Source: Beaufortia kweichowensis
Taxonomy: Eukaryota; Chordata; Actinopteri; Cypriniformes; Gastromyzontidae
Assembly: GCA_019155185.1 (NCBI GenBank)
Contig: CM032794.1
Span: 16,362,946-16,426,945 of the forward strand
Reading direction: 5' to 3'
DNA: 64,000 nt
Of this stretch, positions 30,901 to 43,179 are shown piece by piece; position 1 is the stretch's first letter, and every line of letters starts with the position of its first letter. The translations under genes and the position numbers were made by a program. The notes beneath the pieces were generated by a model. It saw nothing but the letters and a program-made list of their open reading frames with translations, had not been told where the DNA came from and ran no database searches.

Positions 30901-33474
30901 CCATTCCAGAAAAAGAAAGTGAAAAGCCACTTTATAATTGAAGGAAATGGGTTTAAAGTTCACTCTACGTGTGCCAGTGTAACAAGGGGCATCGTATCCT
31001 TTTCAACTCTTCAAAATCAGGTGGTCACATGCTTCTAACCTTTTATAGACTTGTGGCTCTGGCATTGAAACCTGTGTAATATATAGGGTTATGATCTCAT
31101 GCACAATTTAAAAACACCTAAAAGGGCAATTAGATGTTAAAAGTGCTAAAAGGAAGGTGGAGTTTGGAGTTTAAAATAAAAAATAAAAGAAAAATAATTC
31201 TCAATAATAACTGGATAACCAAATGTCATTCGCATTAACGTTGAAAAAAAAAAAACATCTGAATATAGAGTAAATTGACATAACACATTCAAATCTAAAT
31301 ACACTGCACTATGTACAACAAAAAGTATCACATACATTTAGGTCCCTAGTCCATCATGCCTAAATATGATGTGTGCTTTAAAGAGGAAAAAATGTAAATC
31401 AACAATCAAGAACAGATGCTTGAGTCAAACATAATTAGTAGTTCACTTTGTACGCCAATGTACACTGATTGGATCAACTGATTGGATGGTTTTGGAAAGT
31501 TTTGGTAAACTGAAGAATTTATCTTATTTGTGCTTCTCAGCCATGTATTTCCAGACCGATTTTGATCATTTCCCTTTAAAGCACATAGCAGACATGAAAG
31601 ATTTGAGATTTCAGTCACTAAAGGTTTACAAAATAAAACTGTTAAACAAAGGTCCCCTTTTGCTTACAACAAACCCTCAAACAAATAAATAAAAAAGAAT
31701 TCTATATATACACCTATACATACAGTATATGTATACACATACATACACAGATTAATCTGTTATGCCTTCACAATACATGGGCCTTATTTAATCATTATGG
31801 TCCTGACTTTCAATTGTGTCATTTATAAATACTCACTGCAATACAGTTACATAAACGTCCCAGATGCAGGAGGTGAAGAAGATCAGTGGATGATGACAGT
31901 TCATAAACCAGCACTAAGCGAAATTAAGCAAAAACAGATACATCATTAGTAATTAGAAGAGAGAAAATAAGAGTTTTGCACTCTGCTCGGTTTAGTGGCC
32001 ACATATTCTCATTTTTCAAATGTGGTTCAACAAAAGGAACTAAATGTGGGTCTGTGAAAGCTTTATTTCTGTTCTTCTTCATCTGGGTTGGTAATACTTT
32101 GCCAATTGTCTTTTCCCTATATCCACTTTAAATAGATAAGTCCAGTAGGGAGAAATGTGTGTCCTGTATCTTCTGTATCGTGAAAAGAAGCATTGGTAGT
32201 TTCATCCATTCTTTTTATTTGGGTAGTTTGATGCTGTCTACTCTTTGTGTTTTTGTGGTTGTCCAGAATATGAGGTTTTGGTTTTTCATGATTGACTCAT
32301 CTAAATGAGCTAAAGACAAAGAGGTTCCCTCTCTTTGTTGAATAAATTTGATTTGCGAATCAACATCTTCTCACTTTCCCTAAACTGAAAGGCTGTCCAC
32401 CACGTTTCAAGGATGATAAATTCTGATGGGAAAAGTCGTATGTATTTACATTGAAGATTGAAGCATTGCATATGCATGGATTTCCTAAATTTCTTAAAGT
32501 CATAGTGATGTCTCTGTTATATTATTTCTATTATTTATCTAGAACAACATTTACACAAACATGTTTTTAAATATGCTATGTATATCTCCCTACTTACAGT
32601 TCTTGTTATTTGTGTTGAAATGTCATTTTCAAATTTGATCATGTCACTTAAACTGTATGATTAAATTTGTAATTACTTTGAAATTGAAATATAAATAAAA
32701 GAAAAAAGCTTGTACATTTCAATTCTATTTTTAGCTGTTAATCATATATTATAGCTAACCGAATGTACAAGAATATATTCCAGTGTGTAATTGAAACTGC
32801 ACTTAACAAAGCTGTAATCTAAACGTATAAGCAAAATTGTCTGATAGACACATACATATAATATTAACTGAGTAAGTTTAAAGCACTGCAAAGTACTTTT
32901 TGAGTAAATTAAAGACAAGTTTCTGCTATTTTTTGAGGAGCATATCCGAAAAATGATCAGCCAAGATGTTTAGTCTGAGATTACTTCCCCCTGAGGAAAT
33001 CTATTTTAAAGAAGTAATCTTTAAAGATCTGAATCATAGATGTTTCCTCTAAATATTAGCAGCTAAAGTACTACATTAAAAAATAACAGATACTTCAAGC
33101 AGATCCAATTCTTTGATCATAAAGTGCCCTAAATATTGTGCAGTTTTCTTTGCATCCTACCATAGGTAAATATCACTGTCAGTGATGCAAACAGATATAA
33201 TAGGGCCTGGGACAATTTGGGTCCTCATTTTATGCAAGCTATTTACAGGTTATGTAATTCATTAGCTGTTAAGTTTAATTAAATAAAATCCTATATAATT
33301 CTTTCATCAAGCTAATTAAAATTACAGTATCTTCCAACCTATTAAGGTTGTTGATTAGCTGGTTTATCCTGGAGATTGTTTAGGTTTTTCAGGTTAAAGT
33401 ATGTTCTTTTTTTGTAAGTTTGGCGTCTAATTGTAAGGGAAGGGGTTTCCTAACCTTTTGCTGTTATCCTTTAA
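22876..33474. other. long stretch without a recognisable coding gene
   Basis: Ten kilobases between the PVRIG-like and HISAT genes hold no exon I can support. The part nearest HISAT (about 27.1-33.4 kb) is AT-rich, microsatellite-poor and has few recognisable repeats. It could include a long HISAT 3' untranslated region, since minus-strand AATAAA words occur, for example near 27165. Non-repetitive blocks near 25900-26420 look like possible regulatory DNA. No RNA gene was found. Confidence 0.3.
24893..24970 (+). repeat. (CT)n microsatellite
   Basis: About 38 CT units with a single 'actc' interruption near 24959. Ser-Leu open frames here are artefacts. Confidence 0.97.
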
Positions 33475-34670
33475 CTAAATAACATCAGACTCCACGACGC
33501 ACTGCTCTGTGTATTCTTTGACCAGCTCAACTTTAAGGGTCTCCCTAAAGAAATCAGCCATAGGCTTCCACAGTGCAGGCTCCAGGAACACCTGACACAT
33601 AACATGACCCTTCAGAACCCCAGTGTGGATCCTCAGGTGGCACAACAGCTGCTGTATGGCCAGCTTTAGGTCTTTGCCAAACATATCGATGTTGAGGTAG
33701 TACCAGTCATCACCGATTGGCACAGGGATTGGGAAGGTGCAGAGGCTGGCCATAGTTGGGTGCTTGGCATCATCAACCATCCAATCAATGTCCTTCTTCA
33801 TCAGGATGGCCATGTTGCTGGGAAGAGGCTTGAAGGGCTGCCAATCTTGAACGATGGTGGCATTGGGCAGAACATCCTGCATCAGAACATCACTTAAGAA
33901 GAGCTGATGCACCTCAGCAGGCTCCAAACGGACTGGGATGTTTGTGGGAGGCAGACCCTCCCCTGCAATAGTGATATTAGGCCCAAGTTCAGCAAGGCGT
34001 AATTTTAGATCTTCAGCACGGAAGCGCACCAGGAGGATTCCCTTTGCATATGAATTAAGGTAACAAAATGAAGACAACGTGGCTTTAGCATTCTTTATTA
34101 AAGATAAAATGTGAAAATAACTGCCTAATAGGTTTTATTATGGTTCCTACCTGTTTGGTGATGAGTCGGTACTTCTGGAAGTCTTTTGGACCCAGTTGGT
34201 CATCTCTGGTCAATCTGCTGACTTTAACGTCAGGGAATTTTGACTTAACCAGCTGAGAGCAAAACCGAAGAAGTACCCCAGCAACACCTTTTCCTCTTTC
34301 TTGAGGGGCAACACGAAGCCCTTCCACCAGCATTGTCTCCCCATCATCAATCACACATACAGACTCCAGCGCAATCTGAAAAATGTAAAGTCTCTTATTG
34401 CTGCTATGAAAAATCTTACTGCAAAACATTCATATTTCCAATACATTAACCTACCACTTTGCCCTGCTTGCGAGCCAAAATAACAATGCGGTTGCTCTCT
34501 TGCAGCCAGGCTTGATAGCGGGAGGGCAGATAGTCCAGGCCACCATAGATATCCTTGCTCATGGCCATGATGTCATCAAAGTCTTCCTCTGTTGCCACTG
34601 TAAACTGTAGCCCAGTCTGAGGAGGGGCTTCAGGGAGCTGAGAGCAAGGGAGGCTGTTCTCAATCTTCAT
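33475..34670 (-). CDS. hisat: histidine N-acetyltransferase (HISAT/NAT16 family)
   Basis: Catalyses transfer of acetyl from acetyl-CoA to L-histidine, giving N-acetylhistidine, an abundant osmolyte-like metabolite of fish brain and lens (family knowledge). Coding exons: 34670-34455 (72 codons), 34375-34151 (75) and 34041-33475 (188 plus stop), all phase 0, giving 335 residues. The start is MKIENSLPC; it follows an acceptor (gtctccag) by 8 nt, so it is preferred over an in-frame ATG eight codons upstream that lies within the intron. GNAT core: FTVATEEDFDDIMAMS, then EGLRVAPQERGKGVAG with the acetyl-CoA loop QERGKG, then SRLTRDDQLGP. The C-terminal half has IVQDWQPFKPLPSN, DDWYYLNIDMFGKD and a final VVESDVI. 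No defects seen. The sequence agrees closely with what I recall of fish HISAT proteins, so this copy rather than the paralogue at 15254 is the likely functional orthologue. Confidence 0.93.
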
Positions 34671-36104
34671 CCTTGGAGCTGGAGACACAGTCAATTACGA
34701 AACAAGATTTACTATGAGATTCTAACTTGAGCAGCGCTTTATAATATGTGTACAGAGAGAAGATTCCTCTTGAAATTATTTTTTCTTTTCAACTGTTTAG
34801 GAACTTTTTAAATTAGTGTTTTGACATGGTGTCAAGGACGTCAAAGATACGTACTTAAAAAAACAACAAATATCATGTGATTATCAGCTCGACAAAGAAC
34901 AGTGACTTCCAGGGCAAAGGAAGGTTTTGTGCTTAATGTCGCAGTGTTTATCTATTTGTGCCAACACGCCAGCAGGTTGGCATAAATAGTGGCAACTTGT
35001 AACCGTGCCCAAATGCTAGACACACATCCCTCTGCCAACACACATACAGACATCTCCACCTCCTATTGCCAAAACCCTTAATCCTTTTTTTAATTCTCAC
35101 TGAACAGCATTGCCCTGGTTCCCAGTGGAAAATAAAAACATTGTGAAATAATGGTGTGAGACATCCAGGGAAGGTGAAGCGGATGGGTAGGCAGATGTGT
35201 GCAGGCACGCATACATGGGTAGTGAGTTTCCAGGGATTGAAAGGCTGAAATCTGCAAGGGGGAAAACTCTGTGAGCAAGTCACAGAGTAAACATTGTTTG
35301 CACCCCCTTGGGCCCTACTGGTACAGAAAGCCCTGGTACTTTTCCACTGGTGCACTAGTGAGAGCTTATTTGGGTTTGGGCCATACAAACATGTATTGGG
35401 CAGTGCTTTGTGAGCCTGTGACAAAAAACTATTTATTCATGGTTCATTTGGCTATTGCTATACAATTTTCGATTTCGAATGTCTCTCTTAGTCTTTCATT
35501 TGTCCTTCTTGTTCACTTAAACTGAACTGATGTCTGATATTTCCATTGGGCTGAATCAATGTCTTTGATTCAGACCCTACTATGTGTGGGTAAACCTTTT
35601 TAACTTTTTTTATTTAAATTCATTTAAAAAAGAGAATGAAATATCAAAGGAACAATTAACAAATTCCTTCATGAAGTTGAATTACTGGTCTAGACATTTT
35701 TTGTTTGTATACATTTTAAGATGTATAAAAAATACATATCTGTAGAAACTCTCCTTAAACGTATAGCAGCAATGTGTTTATAAATGCTTGGTTATATAAA
35801 TGTTATGCTTTGTTATATAAATGCAAAAAAGTATTTCTCTGCTGTTATATCACAGTGCTTGTCATCTCTCCCTGGGTAGACCTTAAATTGGCCTTGGGCA
35901 GAGTTATTATAATTACATCACACTGAACCCATGACATCATGACTGTTCATGGAAGGAAAGTATTATGGTAAAAATGTAAGGGGAAAAAAAGGGGTGTTTC
36001 AAACATGTTTGGCGTACAACAAAGTCAAAGTCAAGAAAAATCTGATTGTAGATCTGTCACTGGCAAGTTATCTTGTTTCAGGTGACAGGTGCCATTCCAC
36101 AGAC

Positions 36105-36290
36105 CAGGGTACAGTGGACTAGTAGCTAAAAATCTTGGCTGACAATACCAAGAGGTTGTAAGCTCAAATACTGCAAGGGGTGATCTATGAGCTCAAGGGC
36201 ACTGTAGGTGGAAACCTGACCCCAGTTAGACCAGTTGTACTATGTATTGCTTTGGATGAAGTGTCCACAGTTGGGTGAATACAATGCCAA
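36105..36290 (+). repeat. old tRNA-derived SINE, degraded
   Basis: Keeps a tRNA-like head (gtagctaaaaatcttggctg...aggttgtaagctcaaatac) and the tail gctttggatgaagtgtc, corresponding to gctttggataaaagcgtc in the copy at 3045. Many substitutions indicate an old insertion. Confidence 0.5.
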
Positions 36291-39165
36291 TTAAATCTTC
36301 TTTTAAACACATAGATAAACACATTTTGGTTTTAAAAAAAATAGGTTTTTCTATTTTTGGATAAACTAATCATTTACATTACAAAAAGAAGTGACAGCTA
36401 ATAACTAATACAAACTGTACTTTTGAGTAAATTCTACATGCTCCTCCATGTAAAAATAATGGCCTTTTTTTCATATTTCTCATGTTCCGTTTGCTGTGTG
36501 GGGGGAATACAAGATGTTCTTCGTTGCCTTTTAATCATGAAAGTCAGTTTAAACAAGTTAGACAATGGCTGAGGATGGACGCTTTTAACACCTGTGAATC
36601 AATAGAAGATTATTTTTTGTTTTGGGGATTTTGGGTTTGTTTTAAAAACAAACAGTCTCTCTAGACTGCTTACGTGAAGGAGCATAAGGCAGAATGTTTT
36701 GCCACCTGGCCCTGAATAGTAAATTCTCAAGTAGCCTTCGCCTTGTTCATTAGATTGTTTAGTATAAAATGAGTTCTTCATCTGGGAAAAAAGAAGATCG
36801 TGATAGCAATATAGTTTATTCTACGGACAAGGTTACAGCTCGTCTTCCATGTATCTGGCACATTTACATAACTAGTACAACTCCTGTTCAATGATAACTC
36901 TATTTTTACTCTCATCCCCTTTCTAGCCCTTTGCTTCAGGCAAAATATCCTACATTTATTTGAGCTTTAAACATAAATATAACTAAAAATATGATATGAT
37001 TATAAAAACTATAACTATACAAGCTTTTAAGACAAAATGGATCTAATATGCTTGGTCATCCATGTTCATACATTATATAAGACAGATATGGCATTACAGT
37101 TTTCTCTTTTGTCCTTCGATGTCCTTTCCTCCTTCTGTCTCAATTTATCTTTATCTAGAGGACAAATAATTGCATCCCCTCCCATCTATTTGTTTATATA
37201 ATTCCATTACAGCAGATTATAGGAGCTTAGAATGTAACCTTCTTTCAGAAAAAATAATGTCCCTTTCCTCATGTTAACATTATGCCTCACAAACAATTTG
37301 GGTTAGAAATATGTAATGCATAATGTAAATTTAGAAATGAACCAATAAATGAGTGTTAAGAATGAATATGATAATGCATTATGTACAACAGACAATTAAT
37401 AGAAACTGTGTCATTTTGGTATGCCATGTCAGTATGACATCACTATATGATCTCAGCATCACATTGGTTTAAACTATCAATATCTCTGTTTGCAGTACAT
37501 AGTGTGGTCAGTGGTGTGTTCTAACCTGTCACATGCATACAGTACAGCAAGCTTTATATGTCACTTTACTCGAATAACACATTCGGATTAAAAGCGATTT
37601 AGCCAAAAGATAAAATGTCATCTGTTCTATGTTCTATTATCTATCCTGCACATGCAGATAAATGTGTTATGTCATGACATATGATCCATGCAAGAACCAG
37701 TAGCATTTTGCCATTAATGACATCAAACCTAAAGTGGCAGAGGGGAAGATTATCAGTAAATAATGACTTGTGGACAACAGTCTTGTCCACATATAAGCTA
37801 CTATACAATTTGGGAATGGAATGCAGAACACAGGTGGCAGGCCACTTTTATGATACTTTTTTGTGGTGGCCGTGGTCATTGTGACCTGTCGTGCAACAGC
37901 TGCAAAGGTTGTTCATAATTAAAGTTTTAAGTCATTATTCATCGATTACTAGTGATGCCACTGTGATGTACACAAGATATATATACCTTAACCTTTGCTC
38001 ATTAAATTGACATAATTCTGTAGTCCTTAAAGGACACTGCAGTATGTGGAGCAACATCAAAACCCAAAGCAGAGTTATAAAACGGTCCAAGCATGACACT
38101 GGAACCACTGCAGCAACGTGCCTGCACAACACGTCCATTATTAATAGGGCATGCCATATGTTTCCCCTACTTCTCAGGGTTGATTTAGTCAAGTACACTG
38201 GAGCTAAGGTATGTCAGCATGGCCATTCCCATGCCAAGGGAAGATTGCAATGAATAGCAGAGCTACACTCTCACATGTCGCTAAGACAGGCATAAGCACA
38301 TCCTTAATCAGAAATCAGGCCTATATTTAACTGCATAATCTAACGCTGACAGAAACGTATTATATAATGTATTTAGTATAATGTATGAGTCACCTTGAGT
38401 CATAAAGTCAAAATTAAAACGACTTATAATAATTAGATCAAACATAACAGAACAATAAAAAGATAAAAATATATTTAATTCAGCATCTTCAAAGTCAACG
38501 CTGTAAGGAGTTCTCAGCATCTTTCGCCCCGCCCCCACTCAAATACTGAAGCGCTCCGCTTCACCATCATTCCCCTAAACGAAACGGAATCTAATCCCAA
38601 ACCTCGTAAATAAATCTTACTGTTTGGATGTCATTTAAGTAGAGTGTGAATCCTTTATAACGCTCCAGTTTAATTAAATAATAAATCGGCTTTTATGAAT
38701 AAATAAAGAGCATTTTGCACATGGTGCATAATGCGTTGACACGTTAAGCCGGGTGGATAGACTCTCTGTGTCCTCTATATATAAACCGGTAGGCCCACCA
38801 TTTCATTCATTAACGTAATTTTCTTTTGTCACAATTCTTGCAGTATCGGTGCATTTTGAATCAAAAGGAAAACGTCGCACGCGCAGAAAGTCGTCATGAA
38901 TATAGGCTACTCGATATGAATGCCAACATGTTTTAACCAAAAATATACCAGAGACTCTCTTGCGAATTCCTTACATCAGATTTCCGTCTAAGACGCATTT
39001 TAATTTGGGCCGTACAAAATGGCCGTGACTATTAATGAGACAACACAAATGATGTAAATGACACGCTGAAAACGTTAATTTCTAAGTAAAATGATTGTTT
39101 AAACGCGTCGAGCACGAGCAAAACCCTTTCTTAACAAACGGTGGACATAGTCAGTTTTTACCTAC

Positions 39166-39300
39166 CTTTACGTCGTTGTCGGACCCGTGAAGGATACAGA
39201 GGTCAAATTGACAGATGCTGAATAGATGTAAGACTTGCGATGCACTGCCGTTAGATTAAAGGCTGAATATTAAGATAATGCCGGTTCAGACTTACAATAT
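39166..39300 (-). other. possible 5' non-coding exon of HISAT
   Basis: The HISAT coding exon starts with an acceptor, so an upstream non-coding exon must exist. A minus-strand donor TAAAG|GTAGGTAAAAA at 39165, next to CpG-containing DNA, is a reasonable candidate 4.5 kb upstream. The 5' limit is arbitrary; closer candidates cannot be excluded. Confidence 0.25.
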
Positions 39301-41798
39301 ATGATGTATGAGGTCACCGTGAAGCCCCTCCCAGAATTCCCATCCCCATCCCCCAGTAATGAGCAGAGAGGTATGCCAGCCCCTAAACCATCGCCCAATC
39401 GTTATCAATCTCTCTCTCCTCTCTCCGTCTGTGTCTGTCTCTCTCACCCCAAATGTGTCTTAACACTATGAGCGTATATGTGTGCGGTTCTGTTGACTCA
39501 GTGCATGCTTTGCTTTTCTCGGCTTTTGCAGCATAAATAGATAATGTACATACGCAGCTGAATGCGTTTCGCAGTGTTGGTGCACACCAGCACAGGTGCT
39601 CGCACAGGTGCAGAAGTTGATGACATTTTTTCTTCTTCTTTTTACGTTGCCTTCTTCTATCAGTTCTACTTTGTTTATACATTATATGATTAAATGTGAC
39701 TTAACATCACGTAAAAGAATGCAAAATCTGACATCAATCCTAAAACAAAACATGCAATAGACAAAACAATTTGCTGAGCGCAGACTGGACAGACAGATAA
39801 CATTTCTGTAACTTATAAATCAACGCAACAAACATTCAAAACGATCACATTTATATGTTTCTTCTAATGAAGTGTCTCAGTAGATGAATTAGGACCTATG
39901 AGCACTATTGGTAAAAGTATTATTCCTAAAAATAAGCTTATGGAATAACACATGCACATCAAATAAAGAAATAAATGTCATATTTTTATGTTGAAAAATG
40001 TGAAACTGATTTATTTACATAATTATTATCATATTTTCCATTTCTCTTTATTGACACGAATCCAGTTTAAAAATATTATTTGGTTTAGTCTCTGTCTCTA
40101 TGCAAGGAGGTGTTTTAATGTACATTTTGTATATTTAGACTTTTTCTTCGTGTTTTCTTTGTGCATCGGCCTAGTGTCGTGGGCTCGGGCGCTTAATTTA
40201 TCTGAAAGTGTGTCCTACTTTATCAGCATTCACGTCCTACGTTTTTAGCATATCTCAAAAAATGTGAAGCACATCCTTATATCAGAAAACATATTTCATC
40301 ACTGCTTCTGGTCACAATAATTTTATCTGCTACTCTGTATCTGTATTGCATGTAACTACATATCAATCAAATCTTAAATAATACGACTGGAGTCGTGTTA
40401 ACTAAAACTTTGGGAAATGCAAGAATATGGGATGAAGTAGTTTATACAGTAGTAGCTAATGAAGTAGTCATGTCATCCATTCACCAGCAGAGGTCACTGT
40501 TACTCTATATTGATCATTTTCCATGACAGCCTCAAAGCATCACTTGACTTGCCTATCTGCCAAGATCAGATTTTCATTTTTTACATGCTCGATTGCATTG
40601 CTCAGTGGACCAAGTGTGTTCACTTTATATTCGATAAAGATTTTGGTTTGGATTACAAGTTTTCTACCTGTATAATTCATATTTAAATTCAGATTCTGTG
40701 TCGCAATGCCGGTGCATACGTCAATATATTTTAAACCTTAAAGGCAGTATAGCGGCTCCTGACCAAAACTTTTGGAGGGGCAGTTTCTGGGTCGTAAGCT
40801 ATCCATGAATGCACAGGGAACTGGGTTATTTAACAAAACAAACAAACGAACTATTTACATGAATAAATCGTTTTTTATCGTTTTTATTTATTTTTTTATT
40901 ATTGTTGTTTGTCAGGGCAAAGCTGTTTAATCGCTAATTTATCATTAAATGACAATCTTTCAAACGAGTTCTGCAACAGAAACTCGACACTATTACACGC
41001 AGAATGATCTGTACTACTCGCCATCTTCACCGTCTGACGCGTTCGCTTCGCTTAACTGACACAGACTCATATCTCTTTGCTGACGCGGATTAATAATATT
41101 GTCCGAAACTACGTTCAAGTGACGTAAAAGCAAGTGGGGAAGTCTCAAATCTGCCCATATGGCTCTTAATTAGAGCGCGCTGCAGTTCCTTTTTTCACCA
41201 CACATTTACATTGAGAAAATGTGTGGCGCTGTTGAGCTCGGGAGGGCAGAGAGACCCTCTGCCCCGCTTATCAAACCTGAAGCAATGCGATGAAATTTTA
41301 ACATATCCACCTCACTTTATGACTTATAACAGTCTAAAATGTTTTCAGAATAAGGATGAACATTTTTGAGTTAACAGTTAATTAGGACTGGTCCAGTTTA
41401 TATAGAGTTCTACGTTTTCAAGTGGCTGTCCATACAGACGAGCCGCGCCTGCTTAAAGGTAATAAAGACAATACAACCATTGCAGTTGTTTTGAATATAA
41501 AACAAATCATATTAGAATAGCAATATTCAAGAGTCAAAATCATCCGTTACTTGCAGTTTACCTCCTAGTTTGAGACGTAAAGTGTCAAGTCATGTTTCAG
41601 CACCTATTTTTCAAATAAATGTGCTATTAATGGTAACTACGGGAGTAGTATGTTAAATTTATAGTTACATAATTTATGCTAAACAGGTGATGTGAAGCCA
41701 TGCTTTAAATATTTATAAAGCGAAGTTTATATACGCAACAATTGTATTAGACTATTGTGTTTAAGACCGTTTTGACACATTTTTAAAAAGGAATCAAT

Positions 41799-41880
41799 GG
41801 TAGCGTGGCCGAGCGGTCTAAGGCGCTGGATTAAGGCTCCAGTCTCTTCGGGGGCGTGGGTTCGAATCCCACCGCTGCCA
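41799..41880 (+). tRNA. tRNA-Leu (anticodon AAG)
   Basis: An 82-nt intronless leucine tRNA. The acceptor stem GGTAGCG pairs with CGCTGCC (one G-U), with discriminator A at 41880. The A box is tggccgagcgg, the anticodon stem-loop is CTGGA-TTAAGGC-TCCAG with AAG at 41833-41835, and there is a long class II variable arm (tctcttcgggggcg). The T-loop/B box is GGTTCGAATCC. A TTTT pol III terminator follows at about 41887. All stems are intact, so this is a real gene and not a SINE head. Confidence 0.97.
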
Positions 41881-42057
41881 AGAACCTTTTCTTTTCTATG
41901 AAAAAAAATCTGATATTAAATTTGCTACTAGTAGTGATGTCCCTTTAAATATACTTTATACTCCTTACATAATCCTTACGACAAATGGAAATATTTTTAT
42001 GTCCACATGAGGGTGTTGTTGGATGCATTCCATCACAGAATATGATTAATGTGGAGT

Positions 42058-42126
42058 ACATTTACATTTACATTTAGGCATTTAGCTGACGCTTTTATCC
42101 AAAGCGACTTACAAGTATTAGGAGAC
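42058..42126. repeat. SINE tail fragment
   Basis: Same dispersed sequence as at 9199-9262 (acatttaggcatttagctga, cgcttttatccaaagcgact, then tacaagtattaggaga), better preserved here. Confidence 0.65.
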
Positions 42127-42489
42127 AATGAAGTACGTTTTGCAGTGCTAGATAAGTACCTGTAGAGGAAAGAAGAAAGGTGTAATGTAATGGATAGAAT
42201 ATTATACTGCACACTACAAAATACAAGATAAAAATGAAAGACACGTACCAACAATTCCTAGATATACAATTAGATATAAATATAATTAACGAACAAATTC
42301 ATTTCCGTGTTAAAGTGTTGAGCGACCTCTAATGGTTGACAACTATCTAAAGTCTATGTTACGTATAAAAATTTAAAAAACGTATAAAATAAAAATAATA
42401 AATTGTTTTAATGGTTTATTTAATCATTTTTAGTAATACATGAAAATGATAACTCCAAAACCATTTAATTTCTTTCTGTAGTCGGACAA

Positions 42490-42745
42490 CGCATTACAGC
42501 GTCGTTATTTTTGAGCCTTCCTGTGACTCATAGACAGATACGGATAGCACGAAGGTCCAAACGCGAGATCGTCAGACGTGTGTTAGCATGGTATTTAGTG
42601 CAATTTAAGTTAGTTTGTATTTTGTTAAACGTCCACCTGTTTTCATTAACGATGTATTAATTATTAATAATAATTAATATAGCTAAATGTAGTCCGTCGG
42701 GGAAGCATTTACATTGTCCTTTTCATCTACGCTGTCATCTTATTT
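42490..42745 (+). promoter_or_regulatory. probable SNAPC2 promoter and 5' non-coding exon
   Basis: SNAPC2 coding sequence starts 5 nt inside an exon preceded by an acceptor (cttttgtctaaccag), so the 5' UTR is split. A donor TATTT|GTAAGT at 42746 fits, and the DNA at 42490-42590 contains several CpGs in otherwise AT-rich surroundings. The exact start site is unknown. Confidence 0.4.
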
Positions 42746-43179
42746 GTAAGTATTCGTCAAATGGTGTGAAAGCTGCAAGTGCTTTTAGAAGTAACCTAGC
42801 ATAGTGCATATATGCACTTGCAGTGTATATACATAGCAAATATTGTAGAAATTCACGGCATTTTGGTTTATTTACAGCTTATGTTGCTGCTTACCCTGTA
42901 ATCTGTTTGTGTTGCACATTCCTAAAATCCTCCTTTTCCGGTTGCATTTTATACTGCTTAATCTTTTTTGTTGTTGTTGATATTAATATAAAGTATTATA
43001 GAGGGAACTCAGACATATAAGGACATTTAAAGGGGTGACTGAAGACTAATTCTTAATTATTATATATTATAATTCTGTTATTTTTTTCCAGTTTTTCTAT
43101 TTTACCTATTTTTAACAGTTATTCTATTTTTTAACTATTTTAAGGAATGTGTGGCATGACTTTTGTCTAACCAGCAACT

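Larger units (their letters stand above)
34671..41798. other. intergenic stretch upstream of HISAT
   Basis: No coding gene seen. It holds an old SINE (36105-36290), a possible HISAT 5' exon (39166-39300) and a CpG-richer area at about 38500-39360 with a TATA-like ctatatataaacc near 38777. A second GC-richer block with several CpGs at about 40760-41290 could be a repeat or regulatory. Open frames at 34948-35424 and 39383-39682 have no recognisable domain. Confidence 0.3.

Noticed and set aside
34948..35424. 158-codon minus-strand frame upstream of HISAT
   Set aside because: No recognisable domain, no splice link to HISAT, and an opposing frame overlaps it. Probably non-coding, possibly regulatory.
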